Shown in pieces: positions 57,801 through 64,000 of a stretch of 64,000 nt of DNA (position 1 is the first letter of the stretch; each line of letters begins with the position of its first letter). Position numbers and translations under genes: made by a program. Where the stretch lies: contig CATQJL010000316.1 of assembly GCA_958299035.1 (NCBI GenBank), positions 39,048,025 to 39,112,024 on the forward strand, in the 5' to 3' direction. The notes under the pieces were generated by a model. It was not told the origin of the DNA. It searched no databases and saw only the letters and a program-made list of their open reading frames with translations. This DNA is from Cylicocyclus nassatus. Lineage: Eukaryota; Nematoda; Chromadorea; Rhabditida; Strongylidae.

Positions 57801-60656
57801 TGTCAAAGACGTAAAGACTTCCTTGCAGTAAAGATGAGAGTGCTCTTAACTTATTGGCGTCTAGGACCAGGAACAAGCAAAAAATTTCAAATCAAGAAGT
57901 TGGACAATTTAAGGTTTACCAATGAGAACCAGCAGCATACCATCCAGTAAATGGACACTATGCAAGATGAATCCCCCTTAGGCCTCGGGCAGAGTTCACG
58001 CGATTTGATCGTCGCTACTCAATCGCGACAAGACAACTGTTACGAGTTCATTGCATGCCGAACAGCTTGCATTTCGGTTGTGATACTTTTCCAGCCCGAA
58101 ATTATTGAAAGTAAAATGAAAATGAATGGACATCGCGACGATTGAATCGCAACGATCAAATTTGTGAACTCTGTCCGAGGACTTACAGTGGATGTCTTAA
58201 AGTGTGAATTTGTTGGAATTCAAATAAGACTATTTTAAATCTGTTAAAATCAAAAGCCAATTTTTGTGAGCATCCATGTTCGACTATCCATGAATCTTGG
58301 CATAGTTTCAATCTTCTCGTTAATTGCTTGAGCGTAATCCAAGATTGGTACAGAACTTTATCGCACAGAATAACAGACTAACGTTTCGGCGAACTCGCCT
58401 TCTTCAGAGTCTGAAAAAGTCGAAGACACATAAGTAAACTATCCGATCAAACACCTCATCGACTACAGAAAAGAGCCCAACCCTTTAAGAAAAACAACAG
58501 CCTCAACCAAAACTAAGATTAAGCTAGTGCTCACCTTAGCAGATGAAAATTTGGTGGGTGCAGACCACTATGTCAAAAAGCTGTACTGCTTTACTTTTAT
58601 AGTTAACTAGTGACCCGGTTCTGACCTGACCCCATTATTCAAAAGCCCACAGAGGCTCTGATATGGCGACAGCTCGTTAGTAATGGCTAGGCACTCGTCC
58701 TTCCGGTTGATTTTTGGATTTTGGGCGGCTATCCAAAACGCTTCGAGTGTCTTGCGCGCTAGGATTCGAACCTGCACCGCCACCTCCGCGTCGTCATGGC
58801 TGAGCCTGCGATGCATGCCTAACGGAGTAGCTACGTTGCCCTTGCTGAGACCATCTAAGTGTTCTTTGATGCGCGTGCATAGGGGGCGACCCGTCTCGCC
58901 AATATACGTGTCTCCACATGATGTACACGTGATAAGGTAGACAACACCTGATACCATACAGTCTCCTTCCTTTCCGTATGGACAAATCACACAATTAGGA
59001 GTTGTACAGAGACGATCATACTCCCGGTTTCGTACTAACTGCTGTTTAAGGTTTGCGGGCGGAATGTCGACGATCCTTACCATATCGTTGAGGCCTGCTT
59101 GATGAAGTAATCTTAATAAGTAATCTGAACAGCCCTACTAAACTCTTCTGAGATATATGGCAGACAGAATGGGATCTGATCATCAGCTCCCGATCTAGGC
59201 AGTGTACGATGGACTCGGTATCTGTAAGGGTGACGAGTTTTCGTGCTGTATCCATTAGATCTTGCTACTGATTCTGCGAGCTCAAGCGAACGCATCTTCT
59301 CGTCCTTATCCGAAGAGACCCCTGCAGCCGTTCTAAACAGGTTCCCCACGATGGAGGCCTTTATTCGTGCGGGATGTGCTGAAGAATGGTGTACTAAGAT
59401 GTTTTTGCTGCTCGGCTTTCGGTACCATCTGGTCTTGAAACCCCTGTTCGATAAACATAACTGTACGTTGAGGAACGGCAGCCATCCATCTTTGGGTTTC
59501 TCCCTCGTCAACTTGATGTTAACGTCCTGGGCATTCATGATATTGAAGCACGCATCAAGCTCGGCCTGGGTAGGACATACGATACAGCAGTCGTCCACGT
59601 ACCGACAGTAGAGCAGAGGCTTGCTCGCCAAAACTGGGGCTTCCACCTTTGACATGAAAACAATAGCCAAGGTCGGCGCTAGTCTCTGCCCCATAGCCAA
59701 TCCTCTAATCTGCCTGTAATAGTTTCCACACCAACGAAATATGGAGCAGTTGAGACATTCTTTGACCAACGACAAGATGCCTCTGATGCTAAGACCATAA
59801 AGATTGAGTGACGACTGATGTTCTACAAGAAGTTCGAAGGTCGCTTGCAGTGCGGCGTCGTTGGAGACGTTGGTATAGAGCGATTCCACATCGAAAGACT
59901 CCAAGACGCACCCTTGTCTTACATTGGTGTTGCGGAGACGATCAAGAAACATTCTGGTGTTGGAGAGGTGTGCGGGGACAAATCTTAGTAGTTGAGAGAG
60001 AATAGTACTGAGAAACCACGAAATCCTATCCGTAGGACCTCCAACACTGCTGATGATAGGCCTCACCTTAAAGTCTTGAGGATTATTGGACGTTAAACTA
60101 TCAATAGGCACTTTATGTGTCTTGATGATTTTTGTGATTTTTGTGATTTTTTATAATTGGGCGTTAAACTATCAATAAGCACTTTATGTGTCTTGATGAT
60201 TTTTGTGATTTTTTATAATTTAATTATAAAGTCAAGCATGCAAGCCAACACCTTCAAGGAGAAGGGAAGTTGCCGGGAAGTTTAGCCTTATGTATTGAAG
60301 TTAAAAAGTCATATGAAGCATTTAACTTTTATTGAAGTTTGATTTCCCATGATTTGCGCTCTTGATAACAGATGATAAAGTAGCAAGATCGAGTTTCATA
60401 TAAATAAGCCTTGCTAACGAAAAGAATGTCAAGGCAGATCTAGCTTCAAGAAGACTTAAATTTACATAAAGCTCCATTCTGAAACCAAAAAAGCGCACGA
60501 ATGTACTCGATATATCATTGAAATATGAACATATTACACAAACCTCCTGGCTGAATGAGGTGAAGGAGGAGAAAGTCGAGAAACTCCCGAATAGATCGTT
60601 TGAGGTGTGTTGAGGGTGTGAAGAGCGACTGGAAGCGAAACTCGACGAGAAGACAT
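36810..60656 (-). CDS. RGK-family (Rad/Gem/Rem-like) small GTPase with degenerate P-loop
   Basis: Nine minus-strand exons join in phase: 60544-60656, 41883-41943, 39738-39861, 39510-39668, 38212-38306, 38059-38153, 37915-38006, 37749-37855, 36810-36977. Together they give 337 residues plus stop. Residues 1-37 begin MSSRRVSLP, a basic Ser site like the N-terminal 14-3-3/kinase sites of RGK proteins. The G domain follows: HIVLRLYGGRNTGKKTL (P-loop), YVVVYSVDSRESFKRA, IGNKIDLKRH (G4, NKxD) and SFVEVSALLSMNTDAMW (G5, SA). The tail GRHIAKSCEEIVQRL resembles the Lys/Arg-Ser-Cys end of RGK proteins. In animals RGK proteins inhibit voltage-gated calcium channels and act at the membrane and cytoskeleton. 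Here the P-loop has Lys where Ser/Thr binds magnesium, and the switch-2 DxWE-type motif reads ESTLE. Nucleotide binding may be weak or absent. The start of the last exon (36977) is the least certain junction. Confidence 0.85.
38395..39360. repeat. Three diverged copies of an intronic repeat
   Basis: A block of about 85 bp (CATATGACTCA..CAGCCGAGAA..CGTACTCTGTA..GCGCTCA) occurs at about 38425-38510, 38618-38705 and 39258-39345, all in the same orientation within one intron of the RGK-like gene. GAATGCATCATA(C/T)AA sequences near 38528 and 39402 are shared as well. It looks like fragments of one dispersed repeat family that is also scattered through 45-63 kb (for example GCTGATTCTAAATTTGTAT at about 45901). 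Confidence 0.55.
40893..41356. mobile_element. ~460-bp foldback element
   Basis: The left arm (GTTTTTTGAAAACCACGCAC..GATTCATGTGACATC) is mirrored by the right arm (GATGTCACACGAATC..GGGCGTCGTTTTCTC). A matched inner pair, TTTTTGCTTACGGTAG and CTACTGTAAGCAAAAA, lies near 41095 and 41150. It lies in intron 2 of the RGK-like gene. No coding capacity. Confidence 0.7.
41944..45720. other. AT-rich intron sequence without recognisable genes
   Basis: Very AT-rich with low-complexity stretches, for example (AAATA)n at about 42855-42878 and AT-only text near 43660-43760. I see no exon that joins in phase to its surroundings. It forms part of the first intron of the minus-strand GTPase gene. Confidence 0.5.
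45725..45871. mobile_element. ~147-bp MITE, family H copy 2
   Basis: GATTCAACTGGCTTGGCGC and its inverse, followed by the shared GTTACCTAATTAAGG block. It matches the element at 7526-7694. Confidence 0.75.
46965..47981. mobile_element. Mariner-ended foldback element (1.0 kb)
   Basis: The ends are TTAGGCCGTTTCAAAAGTTC and GAACGACCTAA, with TA at the right flank. The body is closely similar to the element at 10058-11074 (shared GAACCCATGGTTTTTACCAT). It lies in intron 1 of the RGK-like gene. Confidence 0.85.
48911..49386. mobile_element. ~475-bp mariner-ended MITE
   Basis: The ends are TTAGGTTGTAAAGAAAGTTC and its inverse (TTGGCAGAACTTTATTTACA..CCTAA), flanked by TA. A related solitary end is at about 19480-19508. 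Non-coding. Confidence 0.75.
49387..52931. other. Intron/intergenic stretch, one weak small ORF
   Basis: The only notable frame is 51571-51807 (78 codons, MALANLHSKGQIRLLQSELR..), which has a hydrophobic Cys-rich segment (FLVPILLPCSLCMIC). No splice sites or family support it. Diverged copies of the dispersed ACTTGGTGAC..GCTGATTCC repeat occur near 50450-50650 and 50890. Confidence 0.35.
52932..56646 (+). CDS. Unrecognised multi-pass membrane protein, nested in GTPase intron
   Basis: The exons are 52932-52986, 53574-53729, 55925-56220, 56261-56391 and 56490-56646, with phases agreeing at every join (1, 1, 0, 2). They encode about 264 residues ending in TGA. Hydrophobic segments are VIASLIKVICMLL, FLWIFFELLINVFI, FWGISLAAACRLIVSMLLIT and LFFEFVCAFFYALATY. 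An extracellular-type Cys pair lies in CIHRHNCTFATC. The C-terminal tail is acidic (GEFVDVVYLAENDDAHNL). The 40-bp intron 56221-56260 has GTAAGC and CTGACAG ends. The first exon listed has a weak donor (GTTGTT), and exons further upstream probably exist. A GATC-rich MITE and a foldback lie in its introns. I do not recognise the family. It runs opposite to the surrounding RGK-like gene. Confidence 0.6.
53296..53500. mobile_element. ~205-bp MITE rich in GGATCC/GATC
   Basis: Terminal inverted repeats of about 60 bp contain repeated GGATCCG, GATCCGAATCAGA and TGGATCCAC units, giving eleven or so GATC sites in 200 bp. No coding capacity is inferred, although both strands are open over most of it. 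It lies in an intron of the membrane-protein gene. Confidence 0.7.
54069..54128. repeat. A/T homopolymer block flanked by a direct repeat
   Basis: A10-T8-A10 is bracketed by AGTTTCTGAGA-type repeats on each side. It may be slippage or a small insertion. The homopolymer lengths may be sequencing-dependent. Confidence 0.5.
54965..55096 (+). CDS. Short ORF or exon, 43 codons
   Basis: The frame reads MRTPVKRRGISNDTALEVHV and runs to a TAG at 55094, with protein-like composition (LKIALHFYAATHDMNEDY). An in-frame stop lies just upstream of the ATG. It sits in the large intron between the second and third exons of the membrane-protein gene and no splice pair links it. Function unknown. Confidence 0.2.
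   Translation: MRTPVKRRGISNDTALEVHVLKIALHFYAATHDMNEDYVGLNL
55144..55549. mobile_element. ~405-bp foldback element
   Basis: Inverted ends GACGCCCCTAATTCGGGTG and CACCCGAATCAGGGACTC, with a long inner match (TTGACGAAACCGTCGGA and its inverse). It lies in an intron of the membrane-protein gene. Confidence 0.7.
56647..57979. other. No gene seen
   Basis: A purine-rich G tract (57179-57225) and AT-rich text. The minus-strand frame 57161-57445 has no recognisable domain. No exon of the GTPase gene was found here. Confidence 0.4.
57980..58182. mobile_element. ~203-bp MITE, family M copy 2
   Basis: Inverted ends AGGCCTCGGGCAGAGTTCAC and its inverse. The interior (GACAACTGTTAC, TTGCATTTCGGTTGTGATAC) matches the element at 5236-5440 closely. 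Confidence 0.75.
58607..59083 (-). CDS. GIY-YIG endonuclease domain of Penelope-like element
   Basis: A 158-codon frame contains GVVYLITCTSCGDTYIGET, the GIY...YIG-type motif of this endonuclease family, then RIKEHL. Upstream Cys residues (CTTPNCVICPYGKEGDC) form the Cys cluster typical of Penelope-like endonucleases. It nicks DNA to prime reverse transcription in intact elements. It continues the reverse-transcriptase frame after a one-base frameshift near 59120, so a single intact polyprotein is not encoded here. Confidence 0.85.
   Translation of the reverse strand: MVRIVDIPPANLKQQLVRNREYDRLCTTPNCVICPYGKEGDCMVSGVVYLITCTSCGDTYIGETGRPLCTRIKEHLDGLSKGNVATPLGMHRRLSHDDAEVAVQVRILARKTLEAFWIAAQNPKINRKDECLAITNELSPYQSLCGLLNNGVRSEPGH
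59113..60111 (-). CDS. Reverse transcriptase domain of Penelope-like element
   Basis: 332 codons. Motifs seen are VRPIISSVGGPTDRISWFL near the start, SFDVESLYTNV (motif A), GLAMGQRLAPTLAIVFM (motif B), CRYVDDCCIV (catalytic YVDD, motif C) and WLPFLNVQL, then RWYRKPSS. These are typical of Penelope-like reverse transcriptases. The frame ends at a TAA about 40 bases after the point where the endonuclease frame takes over, showing a one-base indel. The N-terminal part of the usual protein is absent. The catalytic aspartates are retained. Confidence 0.85.
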   Translation of the reverse strand: MPIDSLTSNNPQDFKVRPIISSVGGPTDRISWFLSTILSQLLRFVPAHLSNTRMFLDRLRNTNVRQGCVLESFDVESLYTNVSNDAALQATFELLVEHQSSLNLYGLSIRGILSLVKECLNCSIFRWCGNYYRQIRGLAMGQRLAPTLAIVFMSKVEAPVLASKPLLYCRYVDDCCIVCPTQAELDACFNIMNAQDVNIKLTREKPKDGWLPFLNVQLCLSNRGFKTRWYRKPSSKNILVHHSSAHPARIKASIVGNLFRTAAGVSSDKDEKMRSLELAESVARSNGYSTKTRHPYRYRVHRTLPRSGADDQIPFCLPYISEEFSRAVQITY

Positions 60657-60672
60657 TCTGAAATTAGGTAGA
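60657..60672 (-). promoter_or_regulatory. Candidate trans-splice acceptor before the GTPase start codon
   Basis: On the minus strand TACCTAATTTCAG is followed by a single A and then the ATG of the RGK-like gene. An acceptor one base upstream of a start codon, with no donor needed upstream, is the usual layout for spliced-leader addition in nematodes. Confidence 0.55.
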
Positions 60673-61469
60673 TAGTCTATTACAAGAGCTATATGGTTTT
60701 ACGAAGGTCCGAAATTACAAGTGCAAAGAAGAAGTGGAAGAACAAGAAAGAAGAGTACCAGTCATGAAAACCAGACAGCTTTCAAGGTACATATTTTGCA
60801 TAACGGAAGAAGAACAAACAGAATATGTAAATTTAGTTCCTGGATGAATATATCAGTCTCCGTGAAAAGGCAATTACTCAAGCTAAGTAATCGAATTCGC
60901 TGAGCAGCAACAAAACAGGAAATTAAGTCGGCGTAGGAAGTAAAAATTTTCAGTTTATGGAGTGCAATGGTGGCTGACGATAGATGCGGAATCTACAATA
61001 AAATTCATAAGCTTTAAAAAGTTTCAATCGGCTTCAACTAATATAACTTTTTTTGGTCTGATTAGAGGTTTTTGAAAGTAAAAATTCATTTATGTCCTGC
61101 TTCTAATCGTAAGGTGGGGGTAACTTAGTAGTAATTTGTGTTGTCGTAAAAACACTGAAAAAAGCCGAACGGAAGAACCGAAGCGATTTGGAGCAAGAGC
61201 CCTAGACAAGCTAAAACAACAAAGAAACAACATATGTTGAGCCTATGACTTAGCATATGATACCTCAAGAATAAATTTGAACAAACTAGTTATGCCTATA
61301 ACTTATCGCACTATTTATCATAAACTTCGCATTTGATAAATTAACAAACAAGTATTGAAATTTTAAGCATAGCTTCTTTCACTTTTTGTATAGCGTAGAT
61401 TCATCGTGACCTCACAAAAAGGCCCTACATGCCTGCGAGAGGTATCAGTTTCGTGATAAGCGTATTATA

Positions 61470-62483
61470 TTGGGTCGTCCCAAAAGTATTTTCGTTTTCT
61501 TCAAACGGTTGCCACAATCGATGGAACAAACCTTTCTAAGATCTTGGTAGCGTTCGATGCAGAATTTCATTCTCTTTCTGATGGTTATAAAACTGTTGCA
61601 AAACAGTCAATGAGCTTTCAGAAAATAACCAAAATCTGCGACCCATGCTTTTTGAGATGGTCAAGTTTCACGATTTTTTTATAACTTTCATATCAATCCT
61701 TAGAAGGAGTTCAAGTAAGGATTCGATAGAGTAAACCTCATAGAATACAGTACTTCTTTTTTCTCTTTCTCGTAGCTCGCCGTAATTTTTTTTAAGATTT
61801 TTTAACAAAGCCATCGGATTTTGGCAGTCCCTCCCACCCACAATCGCATCAAACATCAGTAGTTACTCGGAATTTCAAGCTTTCAAAATGATATATGACT
61901 TAATATTGAATTTATAAAGCAAATGAGAGTTTACGGATTCGAAATATCAAATTTCGTGTTTGGGTACAGCCTGGGGCTCCTTAAAGAAATGAATTGTGAT
62001 GATTTTATCCCCGAAAACTAAACGAATCGGAAACAAAAAACACCAATTAGAAAGAGGAGAAAATGCTGCATCAAACAGCACCCGAGCTGCTCTTCCTTTG
62101 ATGTTCTACAAGGATTTAGCTGTCCAAGTATGGAAATCGGTAGCATCAGTTAAAATTCTATTAAAAATGTATGACAAGCTATGGAAAAGAGACAAAAGTT
62201 GCACTGTATTCTATGAGGTTCACTCTATCGAATCCTTACTTGAACTCCTTCTGAGGATTGATATGAAAGTTTTAAAAAATCGTGAAACATGACCATCTTA
62301 AAAAGCATGGGTCGCAGACTTTGGTTATTTTCTGAAAGCTCATTGACTATTTTGCAACAGTTTTATAACCATTAGAAAGAGAATGAAATTCTGCATCGAT
62401 TACTGCCAAGATCTTAGAAAGGTTTGTTCCATCGATTGTGGCAACCGTTTGAAAAAAGCGAAAATACTTTCGGGACGATCTAA
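61470..62483. mobile_element. Mariner-ended foldback element (1.0 kb)
   Basis: The ends are TTGGGTCGTCCCAAAAGTAT and TTTCGGGACGATCTAA, flanked by TA. The arms are inverted copies. The interior is related to the element at 30382-31406. The frame 61996-62292 is part of an arm and not a gene. Confidence 0.8.
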
Positions 62484-64000
62484 TATAACCTCTCTAGACC
62501 AAATTTCTAGCTCAATGTTTGAATTACCCTCCACCGTATATCTACCGTAAAGCTGCTGCAATGTCGGAAGAAGGCAGAACAATGGCCAGATTTGTAGTTT
62601 ATAATATAAAATACGAAAAAAGAATATCTGCATTGAAGACAAAAGTTGGAAAATAAAAAAATTTGTAGCTTAGTCGATCGCCAATCTCAAATAAATTTTA
62701 CATAATCCACTAATTATCTGAGCCTAAGCTACTTCGATTCACTCACAAGAGAAGGATATTCAACCGAAGAGGCCGTTCAAAACGAAATGCATACTTTTTG
62801 GAAGGCATGAAGTGCTGATTCAAAACCTGCATTCCTTATCTGGAGAGTACTTCTGTGCGAGGAGATATGAAGGTTTGTAGATGCAAAAAATTGAAAGAGC
62901 AAATCGGATAAAGTTAATCATTGAGATTTTCCTAGCTCAAATGAGGCAGCGGTGAGTGAAAGTATTTGAACTGAGAGTATTTGTTGCTTATATCGCCTTG
63001 ACAGTCGTCGCTGATCCATTTTGGGGCTAAGAAGAATACCACGACTAATTCATCATAGTCGGGCACTCAGTTTCTAGAATACACGCTTATAACTTCTCGT
63101 CCAGATACAGTTTGTGTCAATCACACGCTCTCTTTTACGTAGCAACTACGCATCCGCAGCGCATGCGCATTGCGGAGCCCATTGGGGCAAAATTGAACGC
63201 TTAAGCGGTACGCCCGCGAACGCGATACGAGGCTTTAGACGCGTGATCAGGAAAAAAACACATCGTTAACACGGACTGTATATGCTCCGCAGTTAAGGAA
63301 AGCAGATTTGGAATCTGCAGTTCATGCTCTTCAAGATGTTATGCATCATATCTCAAAGGGCCATTTCAACTCAACATCCTTCCCTTGTCAGTCTTGGTCA
63401 AGATATGATAACAGAAAAGGGATTCGAACGGTCATGCAGTGAAATAACTTAGCAAAATCTAAAGGAATTCTGGTACCATGGATTCCATAAAGCATAGGGC
63501 GGCTGTAAGGATCTTTCCGAGGCAATGGTGTTAGACAAAAAAGCGTCAATAACGATGATGGACGGGGTACATTTCAAAGCCATGCGGCATTTCCTTCGCA
63601 CATCAGCCACATTTCTGATGAGCATGCAAGGCATAAGATTACCAAGTAATTATTACAGCGCGCTCTTCAATCATAATGCCTCTCGGGATAAAGTCAGCAG
63701 CATCTACTAGTTCTTCTGGAAGATAGCTCTCTCACTTTTTTATCTCTATTCGCCACTATTGAATTAGAATAATGGCAGAAAGGAAGAGTTTTGATTAGAT
63801 TGCAGTTTGCTATACAAAAATTGCATTCGGAAAACTTCATAAAAAACCGGAGGCAACCAGATGTCTTCAGCATTTTGCTGTAAATGCAAGACCGACTATC
63901 GAGTATTAAGGTTGGAGATGTGACGAAGACAGTCACCTGAAAGTTTTTGCTTACAGCCTGACATTCTAAGCTCAAGTAGCACATTCACCAGTCGTGACTT
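62484..64000. other. No gene seen
   Basis: Contains further diverged pieces of the dispersed repeat (CAGATTTGGAATC near 63302, ATTCCTTATCTG near 62835). The 60-96 codon frames have no domain or splice support. Confidence 0.4.

Larger units (their letters stand above)
58380..60222 (-). mobile_element. Penelope-like retroelement, 5'-truncated
   Basis: The reverse-transcriptase frame occupies 59113-60111 and the GIY-YIG endonuclease frame 58607-59083. The 3' tail at about 58385-58425 encodes, on the minus strand, a DSEEGEFAETL-like motif often found after the endonuclease in Penelope-like elements. The 5' part of the reverse transcriptase is missing. A direct repeat of about 60-75 bp (60091-60157 and 60164-60222) lies at the upstream edge. 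The element sits in intron 1 of the RGK-like gene in the same orientation. Confidence 0.85.

Noticed and set aside
61996..62292. 98-codon frame MMILSPKTKRIGNKKH..
   Set aside because: Entirely within one arm of the mariner-ended foldback; the mirrored arm contains its complement.

Overview
The window looks like nuclear DNA of a nematode, probably a repeat-rich strongylid-type (clade V) species. This is inferred from short AT-rich introns (40-50 bp) ending in TTTCAG-type acceptors, candidate trans-splice acceptors just upstream of ATG codons, AT-rich intergenic DNA, and many Tc1/mariner-like, piggyBac-like, RTE and Penelope-like elements. No operon-type bacterial organisation, CRISPR array or rRNA gene is present. 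Genes were found mainly by joining short exons by splice site and codon phase. Most open frames in the window are chance or lie inside repeats.

Layout. 1-14.5 kb: an unrecognised + strand gene with four solid exons (13163-14459). A possible trans-spliced first exon at 1854 lies upstream of an 11 kb intron packed with inverted-repeat elements. 14.5-19.5 kb: broken ORFs, small ORF candidates and a decayed duplicate of that gene's last exon. 19.6-22.6 kb: a decayed RTE-type non-LTR retrotransposon carrying three nested hairpin elements. 23.5-23.9 kb: a possible solo LTR. 24.4-26.0 kb: a Tc1-like foldback element. 26.0-34.9 kb: a + strand gene for a very Lys/Glu-rich protein with a 36-residue tandem repeat. 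The exon upstream of its large exon is interrupted by a TTAA-flanked element.

36.8-60.7 kb: a minus-strand gene of nine coding exons for a 337-residue RGK-family (Rad/Gem/Rem) small GTPase. Exon phases agree throughout. The P-loop and the switch-2 motif are degenerate. Its 18.6 kb first intron holds an opposite-strand gene for an unrecognised multi-pass membrane protein (52.9-56.6 kb), a Penelope-like element with reverse transcriptase and GIY-YIG endonuclease (58.4-60.2 kb), and several foldback elements. 60.7-64 kb: a mariner-type foldback and otherwise nothing convincing.

Mobile DNA dominates. Five ~1 kb mariner-ended foldbacks were found, plus two copies of a 1.47 kb family with perfect 8-bp target duplications (one carrying a nested mariner foldback) and at least ten smaller terminal-inverted-repeat families. 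The genes show no obvious shared pathway. The most interesting points are the degenerate RGK GTPase, the exon split by a TTAA element that would read through if the element were absent, and the 8-bp-TSD family with regularly spaced GACAACGTCG motifs.
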